A stretch of 64,000 nt of DNA from Pelobates cultripes (lineage: Eukaryota > Chordata > Amphibia > Anura > Pelobatidae), in NCBI GenBank assembly GCA_933207985.1, contig OW240912.1:103114653-103178652 (forward strand), in the 5' to 3' direction. Below the pieces are notes generated by a model. That model made no database searches. It was not told where the DNA came from and worked only from the letters and a program-made list of their open reading frames with translations. Positions 56,023-64,000 of this stretch are shown one piece after another. Made by a program: the position numbers and the translations under genes. Positions within the stretch are counted from its first letter, which is position 1; the number at the start of each line of letters is the position of its first letter.

Positions 56023-56099
56023 TGTAGGACCCTTACAAAATGTTGGCCAAGTTCAAAAACATTAAAATTTTTCTTTTCCTATTTCTAGATGTGGCAGAC

Positions 56100-57069
56100 C
56101 ACCTGTTACCCCGACTGGGTACCTCCGCCAATCACGCTTCCTAGTAGTCGATGAGAACCATAAGCACCGGACACTATAACCACTGTAGCCCCCTTCGCCG
56201 CCGCAGCTTGGCTGGGGTCTCGCCGTTCTTTCCCATCCTGGATCAAACACCTGGATCCAGCTCCAAGTGGGAAGACCTCTCCTCCAAGAGAGTATCGCTG
56301 TATAGCCAGTAAAAGAGCAAGTGATATAGCAGTATAGCTGTTCCCCCCACACATAAGCTAAGGCTTCATGCTGGGAGTTATGTGTTTAATCTGGCCAAAT
56401 GGCCCACTTATATACAGAATCTGAGCACAGTGACAACCCCCAAAAAACACCCATAAACATACCCAGAAACACACCCATAAACCCACAAAATACAATGTCA
56501 CTGTAACTCAGCATAAAATACTAAATATTAAAAACACATATTTCCCACATAGGAACCCCCACAGTCTGAATAGCCTTGAACTGAGCACCCAACATATCCG
56601 AAGAGCACTCAGATCCCACGAACATAGCCGAATCAACACCAGGGTAAAGTCTTGACCGACCGCACAAATGGTCATATGCCCAAAATCATTCCATGAATTC
56701 AGGGGTTGCGGCCGGTCCCATTTAGGAGTTCCATGCGACCAAAATACCAAACATAATCCATACATATTACATGAAGTATAACGTAAAGCTTGTTCACCTA
56801 ATTCAGACGCACGATTCCACCGAACATTTGCAACCCACGTGTTCGGGCATACGAACGGCGGCCACCCAGACGAACACTTAGAACACTGCTGGCAGAATCG
56901 TTAGGTGTCAATAATGTTTAACAAGCTCCCGGATGGTCTTCAGTTTGTGGATCTGTTTGAGTCTTTTATAATGTATTTTGCAGTTCTTTGTGCAGGGCCC
57001 ATAGTCTTGGGGCAAGAGGCTGGCAAGCAGGCTCCTCCAGGAGCCCGTGGTGAAGTCACATTCGCCACA
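56100..57069 (+). mobile_element. Solo LTR E, 970 bp
   Basis: TGTGGCAG start and TTCGCCACA end, with inverted termini TGTGGC/GCCACA. Flanks CTAGA and CTATA suggest a 5-bp duplication with one change. The 5' part (CCCCGACTGGGTACCTC) matches LTR A. The end (GGGGCAAGAGGCTGGCAAGC) matches LTR A, which has GGGCAAGAGGCTGGCAAACA. Confidence 0.8.
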
Positions 57070-57333
57070 CTATAATCTTACTCTTTTTTATTGCACTTTT
57101 TAACCTTTCAAGTGCATTGTATTGTGATTACACACATGTACTAAGACACAAGAACTTGTTCTTGTTATAATTTCTATAGACTAGACAGTATAGATAGAAG
57201 ATAAGAGTGAACAAACCTTTTTACCCTAGTTTCTCCTTAAACTGTATCCTTCTAAAATCTTCTTCTTTAGATCTAGGACTTTAGTAAGATAAAGTATACC
57301 TATACTGAACATATAGTTGTCACTGTGCTAAGC

Positions 57334-57665
57334 TTCTATATATGTGGGCCATTTGCCAGATTAAATAGATAACTCTCAGCATTAGGCCTTGGCTCATGTA
57401 TGTGGGGAACAGCTATACTGCTATATCACTTGCTCTTTTACTGGCTATACAGCGATACTCTCTTGGAGGAGAGGTCTTCCCACGTGGAGCTGGATCCAGG
57501 TGTTTGGCCCAGGGTGGGAAGGGAAGGCAAGACCCCAGCCAAGCTGCGGCGGCTAAGGGGAGTACAGTGGTTATGGTGTCCGGTGCGGTGCTTATGGTAC
57601 TCGTCGACTAGTAGGAAGCGTGATTAGCAGAGGTACCCAGTCGGGGTACCAGGCAGTATGCCACA
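57334..57665 (-). mobile_element. LTR fragment F, inverted 5' part
   Basis: On the minus strand starts TGTGGCATACTGCC then GGTACCCCGACTGGGTACC and continues like 56100-56420 of LTR E to ATCTGGC(C)AAATGGCCCAC. It stops at about 57334. It faces LTR E, with 264 bp between them. Confidence 0.8.
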
Positions 57666-58005
57666 ATAGATTTCTGAGCTATCTCCACACTACAGAAGAT
57701 ATTTTAGAATATTGTGGAAATTTTAATGCTAATCCAACCATTTTTTACTTCTTTTCCTTAAACCTGCAAATCAAATATTGATTTATACATTGTCCAGTAA
57801 ATTGCAGTCAAAGCTCATTTATATTTTAGATACTACAGGGAATGTCTGAAAGTAACGTATCAAAGTAAAATGGATAGAAACCTAGTATTCTGTATGCATT
57901 GAACAGGGGAAGCTTTATAATGAATTAACAACTTCATTCTTAAACAGTTTTCTAAATGATAGAGAGATTTAAAGCAACATATTAATATGACACAAGATCA
58001 ATTCC
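57666..58005. other. No recognisable feature
   Basis: AT-rich. Confidence 0.4.
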
Positions 58006-58090
58006 TTAAAGGGATGATCCAAGGACCATAGCCTCTATAGTTAATTGTAGTGGTTATGGTAATAGGGAATGAACTATGGCTGTAATCCAT
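58006..58090. mobile_element. T2-like MITE 5' end
   Basis: TTAAAGGGATGATCCAAGGACCATAGCC with a TTGTAGTGGTTATGGT partner forms the terminal region and subterminal hairpin of the T2 type. No right end found. Confidence 0.5.
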
Positions 58091-58204
58091 TAGTTTATTG
58101 TTAAGTCATCTTCAATTGATTTTATACAAATACCAATGGCATTATTTCTTGTTTAAGCATATGATAGTTTCTCTGACGTTAGCTGATATTTATTGTATAT
58201 ATGT

Positions 58205-58385
58205 TAAAGTGGAGCCTGGAGTTGTGGGAGGGATTACCCGGCCTATTTATACCCAGACTAACCTCTACTCAGGGCCGACACAGATCCAGACTCCCACCCA
58301 CCACACCCTTTAACAAAACACTTCTTTGGTGGGCCCTCCTTTATTTCAGGCCTACCCGATTGTCGGTTTAGGCACACCAAGACCG
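58205..58385 (+). repeat. Dispersed repeat, copy 1 (inverted partner at 63234-63450)
   Basis: GGTGGGCCCTCCTTTATTTC, AGGCCTACC and CACACCAAGACCGA correspond to the reverse complement of 63234-63290 (GGTGTGCCAAGACCGA, GTAGGCCTG, AATAAAGAGGGCCCACC), then a TCCCACCCAC / GTGGGTGGGA block. Class unknown. Confidence 0.6.
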
Positions 58386-58791
58386 ACTCTCACTACATAG
58401 CCAACAGTGTTATGTACGGCTTATTGTCCCCGACTACAAATATAAATATATATATGGATGGTTAGTTAATAACGGACATTTTCTGAATGTGGAGTGCCGT
58501 TTTTTTGCCTGTGTATGCCTCTACTCCGGACTAATGTGAGCTAATGCCCAAGTCATCAAAGTCATGATTTTTTTGCTATTCTGAACTTATTATTGAGTGA
58601 AACTATTTTAACACATTGTCACATTTTTTTGCATTTAACAACAGAAAAAAATGTATATCTCTTGTTAGAGCTTCAGGACCAAATCACATCAAAACAAAAA
58701 AAGGCTTTTTCCAGCAAGTCTGGATAGGGAGGGGGGAGCAAGAATATTCTACTCGTCTTTACTTCATAGAGGTTCTGAACAAAGTCTAAGT

Positions 58792-58846
58792 CATGTTTTG
58801 CTTAAAGCATCTCTTAGACTCTAAGAGATGCTTTAAGCAAAACATG
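58792..58846. repeat. Perfect 27-bp inverted repeat with 1-base centre
   Basis: CATGTTTTGCTTAAAGCATC... (58792-58818) and its exact reverse complement (58820-58846), separated only by C58819. Not part of any element that I can define. Confidence 0.97.
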
Positions 58847-60299
58847 ATATATGAATAATAGTTTATTAATCCAGAGAGATGTAGCTGAGTTATGATGTCA
58901 TAGCTAGGTAACCAATATCTGTAAAGCCATATGCACCAAGAGGGATAAGGAATAAGTCAGTGCTTTTTGCAAGTCATCTCATTGTTCCCCCTAAAGTAGT
59001 TATTTGAGGACCCCATGTGACTCAGGTACCTACTTTGCTCCTGCATCTCTGTAAATTTTATTGTTTTATCAATGTCTATGGTTGATCTCAGGTCCATTTG
59101 TATCACATCAAGTTTTATGATTTTACTGCCATTCATCCAAGGTGTAATTCATTTTTTAACAGTCGTCAGTAACAACTTATTTCTTCATTTTTTAGTGATA
59201 TTGTATTCCTAATAAAACATTTTCTTGAATAAGTGTTCTGTAGTGAGGCGTTAACCACTGATTTTTGGTAAAATTATATATATTTTTAAATAAGCTTCTT
59301 CATATCTACACATGCTTCCCCTACTGAGAAAACGTTCTTCTCTCTTCTCTCACATACTCACTTTCAGTGTGTTTAGTGTTCTCATATTTTCACTATACGT
59401 TTGGGGATTATTATAACTATATGCAGTGCCTGAAATGGACTAGACACCTTTAGTTTCAAAGTTGAGGTTTCTTTTACTTTTGATTGTCAAAAATGTCTTT
59501 AAACACAATCAATACATTCCTCTAGAAATTGCATAGAATGATATCAGCATTAGAGGTGGTGTTGTAGAGTCCGTTCTTTTCTTGCCAATAATAACCCCAG
59601 TCTATTATGTTCTCTGTGGATTTGTCTAATATTTATGTCATGAGAAGTATACTGGAGTATATAATTTTTTTCACTTAAAATTTGAAATGGATAACCTGAT
59701 CTATAACTATATATTTCTAACTTTCCTTACATTGAGACATTTAGATATCTCTAAAAACTACAGTTTGCAATCTAGAAGTGGTCTAAGCTAGCATTAGTAG
59801 TCTAACACAATAGTCCTTGGAATTTCACTTGATATAAAATATTGTTAATTAAAGTTCTAGGGTGAAAGGTCATAATTTAATTAAGAAAGCTCTGTAACTG
59901 ATGAAAATAAATTTTGCAGATAGAAATATACAGTGAATCTTCTAGTTTCTGTGATTAAATGTGGCACTTTATTACTTTTAAATATTTTAAATTAATTGAT
60001 GTATGAATGAAGTATATTGATTGCAATATGTTGTGGTGTAAAAGGTCATGTAGTGGATTTAGGTCCTTGGAGCGACCTTACCCTCTTTTAATCAAAACAG
60101 TATATCATACTCTATATTTTAAATGGATTTCATATCTAGTTTAATTCATTTTATAAGATGACAATTTAATCTAATGAATTAAAAATAGAATTAAATGTTT
60201 GGCTAAAATAGTCAAGTTGTGGTAGCTCTTTGACGAAATTTTATACCTTTTCTACTGTCGCACAGTTTTTCAAATACATATCTAAGCCTCTTTCTGCTA
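58847..60299. other. No recognisable feature
   Basis: AT-rich, short frames. Confidence 0.45.
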
Positions 60300-60540
60300 G
60301 ACTTGGCCCCTGCCAAAATATTTGCTACGTCCGAACACACTGAATTTCGGCCATTTGTTCATTCGTTTTCAGATTAAACTCATTATTTTCATTTTGGAAT
60401 TTTATTCGGATGAATCAAATTCAGATCCATGCTTTAGCTGCGTCTTGCAGCCATTTAGTAGATAACTCCCTAATTTGGTACCCTTGCCATATTTAAGGGT
60501 ACCAAATTAGGGAGCTGTTAAATAGATCACTCTTTCTTGT
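60300..60540. repeat. Dispersed repeat with 20-bp palindrome
   Basis: Related to 8330-8600. Contains CTCCCTAATTTGGTACCCTT (60466-60485) and its exact reverse complement (60494-60513) around an 8-base loop. Confidence 0.6.
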
Positions 60541-61526
60541 GGTATCTTTATGGCATTCCCACAAGCATTAGAGCAATTCTCTAAGAAGCTGAAAGATCAA
60601 AATCATAAAAAAGTCCTTCCTTTTCTTAATTTTGGATTTTCAGACAACTTTACTACTACTACTATGTAAAAACTACTTAGTATTAGCAGATGAGGGAGGT
60701 TAAATCCTCCCTTCTCCCCATACCCACTGGTAGCAATATGTCTACTAAACAGCAAGCAGTCAACTGGCTGTTATAAAAAAAAGTAACAATTGAGCAGCTG
60801 TTGCCTCCCATTAGCTAATTCAATGTAGATTAATCTGGCACATGTGTCCTCCAACACATGGTGGGGCAACTGATAAAAAATAACTGGGCGGCACATAGTG
60901 TCCTCTCTGTGCCCCCACCTTTGCTTCGAGAGAGGAGAATATTAAAATAAACCTAGTGTTCCCCTCCAGCATGGCTGAAGCTTCAGAAGGAATTAAGTAT
61001 AGTTTCCCCCTGGACAAATAGGGAAGGGGGAACATGACTGCTGCCCAGGATGGTGGTCTGGAGTTAAGTAGCAACAATGTTGCAAGTGTTGGAGGAGTTA
61101 AAAAGGAGAGTAGGGGAGGGGACTTACCAGTCAGCAGGAGTTGTTCAAAACCCCTGACTGAATTTTCCACCCTCTCTCCCTGTTTTTTTTTTTTTTCTGG
61201 TGTGTTGTGTGGTTTCTCTTTGTGTTTTCTTATTGTCACAGTTGGCGGTTTTCCATGCACAGCGTAATCAAAAAGGAAGGAGTATGACACAAGGTCACCT
61301 TGGGGAGACTACAGTCGGAGCAAGGCTGATGGCTAGTGACAGCTGTTTTGGGCTTTGGAGAATAAGTATAGAGAACTGTCTGTTGGGCTTTCACCTAACA
61401 GCTGACAGCAGTTAAGAATTTACTATGTTTATTAAAGCTGTGGCCGTTGCCCTTATCCACTTTAAAAGGTGTCCAGTGTGTTATTGGGGCAGCAGTGGGA
61501 TGGATATGAGGCAGCAGTCATGTAAG
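60541..61526. other. Unassigned repeat-like DNA
   Basis: A 156-codon minus frame (61290-60820) has no domain that I recognise. 61400-61460 (ATTAAAGCTGTGGCCGTTGC) resembles the polyadenylation end of LTR-type repeats, but nothing decisive is seen. Confidence 0.35.
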
Positions 61527-62032
61527 TTAAAGGAACACTGTAGGGTCAGGAACACACACGTGTATTCTTTACCCTAAAGTGTTACAATCTCTATCTAGCC
61601 CCCTCCCCCCTGCCAAAAAAAGTGATGATATCAGCCAATCACAATGGTTTATCACAGGAAACCATTGGATTGGCTGAGATTGTCAATTCTGATAATCTCA
61701 GCCAAGGAGGTGAGAAAAGCCAAATACCATTCTGGCCAATCAGCATCACCTCATAGAGATGCATTGAATCAATGCATATCTATGAGGAACTTTCAGTGTC
61801 TCATGTAGAGGGTGGACACACTGAATGTCAATGCTGCACACTGTGCAGCACTGCCCCAGGAAGCACATCTAGCAGCCATCTGAGGAGTGGCAACTGGAGG
61901 TGTCACTAGGCTGTAATTTAAACACTGCCTTTTCTCTGAATGGAACTGCAAACAGCTTGGATGGACTGATTATACTCACCAGAACAACTACAATAAACTG
62001 TAGTTGTTCTGGTGACTATAGTGTCCCTTTAA
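61527..62032. mobile_element. T2/Kolobok MITE (506 bp), complete
   Basis: TTAAAGGAACACTGTAGGGTC at the left and GGTGACTATAGTGTCCCTTTAA at the right, with TTAA edges. A subterminal hairpin, CCAGAACAACTACA/TGTAGTTGTTCTGG, precedes the right end. Partial relatives lie at 12305-12600 and 14489-14880. Confidence 0.88.
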
Positions 62033-62383
62033 GTAGGATGTAGGGGAACAAAACTTGTGTGAACTGACTGACAATTAAATTAGCAAAGGTAAAGCTGACT
62101 TTGCACAAAGCTGACATACTCTTGCTGCTTCAATCTCTCTAACACTGTGGCATGACCCCCTTCTGCTACACTCACTACATCCACCTTTTCTCTCGTCCAG
62201 AATGCATACCAGAAGCATATGCCTGCTAGTAGGAAGGTAAGGAGAGGAGTGAACAAGTTCCCAGAAAGCATATAGCTAGTGCCCTTAGTTGGCCAACCTG
62301 CATGATTGTAGGACAGCCTGATATGCATTCACACAGTAATATTCCTTGGTGGGGTCCTTGTCCAGTTTTAGTAGTAGTTTACA

Positions 62384-62720
62384 TCAGACATGTCTGTTCC
62401 CTTCTGTAATGTAGTCCTGGGTGTTCATGGCAACTACTGATCCACCCTTGTCAGCTAGCTCGATGATGATGTTTTTATTATTCATCAAGTTATCCAAGGC
62501 ACTTCTTTCCATAGGTGAGAGGTTGTATGTAATTTTTTTCCCTCTTGTGTGTTAACAAAGGATGCCACTCTCAGGCAAAAACTTTTAGTGTAGCTGTCCA
62601 ATTTAATGTTACGTCCTGCTGCCAGTGTAAAATCTTTGTTCTTTTTCCTACCATTATTATCCTGGTTGAGAGTGGTGTATTTTTTGTCATGGAAGAATTC
62701 CTTATTCTTCTGAAAAATTC
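62384..62720 (-). pseudogene. Penelope-like element reverse transcriptase, N-terminal remnant
   Basis: Minus-strand 62530-62384 reads LSPMERSALDNLMNNKNIII then ELADKGGSVVAMNTQDYITE and ends in a stop. LS..E..AL..L....IIIK.ADKGG.VV.M....Y..E is the signature upstream of the RT fingers in Penelope-like elements (PLEs). 62720-62535 is open in another frame and probably encodes the preceding segment. No catalytic RT motifs or GIY-YIG endonuclease were found between 62384 and 62033, so the copy is truncated. It lies just downstream (minus strand) of a hammerhead-like motif, as expected for a PLE with its terminal ribozyme. Confidence 0.75.
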
Positions 62721-62734
62721 TTCCAAGTCTGAAT

Positions 62735-62753
62735 ATATATATATATATATATC

Positions 62754-62780
<27 letters not shown>
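62735..62780. repeat. (TA)n microsatellite
   Basis: TATATA runs with one CTA interruption. Confidence 0.95.
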
Positions 62781-62783
<3 letters not shown>

Positions 62784-62785
<2 letters not shown>

Positions 62786-62942
62786 AGAAAATATCAGTAC
62801 TCCAAGGGGAATACCAGAAGGTTTTACTTGAAAAAAGATGTGTCAGGTAAAGTCAACATTTCAGTTCCACATGGGAACTTTCCTCAGGACACATCTTTTT
62901 TCAAGTGAAATCTTCTGGAATATCTTGGAGTGCTGATATTTT
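62784..62942 (-). ncRNA. Hammerhead-like motif in a long foldback (PLE 5' side)
   Basis: Stem I is a perfect 19-bp inverted repeat (62826-62844 with 62888-62906), extendable imperfectly to about 58 bp. On the minus strand then follow CUGAGGA (62887-62881), an extra A, AGUUCC-CAUGU-GGAACU (6-bp stem II) and GAAA. The segment that should form stem III (UGUUGACUUUACC) does not pair, so cleavage is doubtful. Its position before the PLE coding remnant supports origin from a PLE terminal repeat. Confidence 0.55.
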
Positions 62943-63037
62943 CTGTCTTTTGTACACATATTATGTTATCAAGCACCAGGTCATAAAGACTGTAAGTAGG
63001 AGTGCAGAGTTATTTGTTTTTTTATTTTTGCTTTTTT

Positions 63038-63041
<4 letters not shown>

Positions 63042-63075
<34 letters not shown>

Positions 63076-63099
63076 TCAAAAAGCTATTTTAAGCCTGTG

Positions 63100-63150
<51 letters not shown>
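63042..63150. repeat. Two (TA)n microsatellites
   Basis: 63042-63073 and about 63101-63150, separated by the left terminal repeat of the element at 63074. Confidence 0.95.
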
Positions 63151-63153
<3 letters not shown>

Positions 63154-63492
63154 GTAAGGGGCAAATAGCCATATATGGAGTAAGGTTCCAGCATAAGCAT
63201 AGGATAGTATAAATGGAGCAAGTCGGTTGTGGTGTGCCAAGACCGATGATACAGTAGGCCTGTAAATAAAGAGGGCCCACCAAGGAGTATGAAAGTTAAG
63301 TAAATGGAAAGAAAAGTGTTGAAATGAGGAGTGGGTGGGAGGGTCATTTTGATGCTGACCTCAAGCGATATGGAGTCAGGTAAGGGGTGTCCCTTATATA
63401 GGGGAGTGAATTAACGTAAGCCCCTCCCACCAATACAGGCCAAACGGCCTTAATACATATAACACGGGCTTAAAATAGCTTTTTGAGTGTAA
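63074..63492. mobile_element. TIR element of unknown class carrying a shared repeat
   Basis: ACTCAAAAAGCTATTTTAAG...GTGTTATAT (63074-63106) and its inverted partner ATATAACAC...CTTAAAATAGCTTTTTGAGT (63460-63492) are about 32 bp with one mismatch. The inside (63234-63450) is the inverted relative of 58205-58385. Confidence 0.6.
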
Positions 63493-64000
63493 CCTTTTAT
63501 GAGAGGAAGAGGAACCCAAGTTCATTTCTGCAATCCTGGGATGTAAAGAAATGAATCCAAGGTGATATAAAAGTATAAAAAGTTTTTTTAATAAAGAAAG
63601 AAAAAATCTTACCAACACAGTAGTTGCAAAATAAAGTTACCAAAACAGTATCAAACTACTACTCAAATGCTCAGAAACTAATAAAGAAACACATAAGGAA
63701 GAAAAAAAACTTTATTTTGGCACATCAGAACTTTAACACATGTGCAATACTGTTATGGCGACCAGAACCGTTCTCACATACGCAGTCGCATAAGAAATCA
63801 AGGCAAGAAACCTCAGAAAGCCTTGACAGTGGAAAATAATGCATTGAAAATGCTGAATATAGTAACAAAAAGCTCATGAAGAGACACACTGGAACACAAG
63901 GAAATAAAAATAAATGTAGAAAAAAGAAATTTAGAACACAATCAACCAGATAATAAAAAGTACTGAATGAACAGCACCAACAGAAAGGAGGGGGTACTTA
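63493..64000. other. No recognisable feature
   Basis: A-rich unassigned DNA to the window end. Confidence 0.45.

Noticed and set aside
60820..61290. 156-codon minus-strand frame
   Set aside because: No domain recognised; contains a poly-Lys run from a poly(T) tract. The opposite strand is also open for part of it.

Overview
This window looks like repeat-dense, gene-poor DNA from an amphibian, most likely a frog. The main reasons are: many TTAA-flanked MITEs with TTAAAGG... ends of the kind known as T2/Kolobok in Xenopus; several Tc1/mariner families; L1/Tx1-type LINEs; a Penelope-like element; CR1/L2-type LINE tails; and hammerhead ribozyme motifs, which are abundant in amphibian repeats. 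I found no host protein-coding exon, rRNA or tRNA that I can support. Almost every long reading frame is either a transposon remnant or an artefact of simple repeats. The species cannot be named from the sequence.

Layout. 1-1228 is the right part of a hAT-type non-autonomous element packed with a minisatellite. 1229-2170 holds a GC-rich tandem repeat and hairpins. 2329-3726 holds MITEs. 4440-7321 is a Tc1 transposon split by a second copy of the minisatellite hAT (4495-6796) with a perfect 8-bp target duplication. 7322-17866 is MITEs, a ~1 kb TTAA element, microsatellites and unassigned DNA. 17867-20157 is hAT-like ends plus large TG-rich and CT-rich arrays, followed by a 387-base assembly gap and a long foldback (20545-21115). 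22545-24790 has two hammerhead motifs. 25330-26035 is a hAT/pyrimidine array and a LINE tail. 27914-29770 (minus) carries two different broken L1 ORF1 genes. 30088-30781 has a Tc1 remnant and another hammerhead motif. 32330-34110 is an endogenous retroviral LTR with primer-binding site and an oppositely oriented gag-like fragment. 35853-37196 is a hAT with target duplication and a nested foldback MITE. 40960-45405 is an L1 ORF2 broken by two solo LTRs. 46090-48785 is a Tc1 remnant, an LTR fragment and a hAT with a 57-bp hairpin. 52950-53385 is an old L1 fragment. 54807-57665 has three more LTR copies. 58000-64000 has MITEs, a near-perfect palindrome, a Penelope-like remnant with a hammerhead-like motif, and TA arrays.

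The most interesting signals are the hammerhead ribozyme motifs (best copy 24752-24790, minus strand, with all core residues and three helices), the link of one such motif to a Penelope-like coding remnant, and the repeated theme of hAT termini enclosing large minisatellites. The nested insertions give a readable order of events: Tc1 then hAT at 4495-6796, and L1 then LTR at 41603-42492, the latter cutting the reverse transcriptase ADD box.
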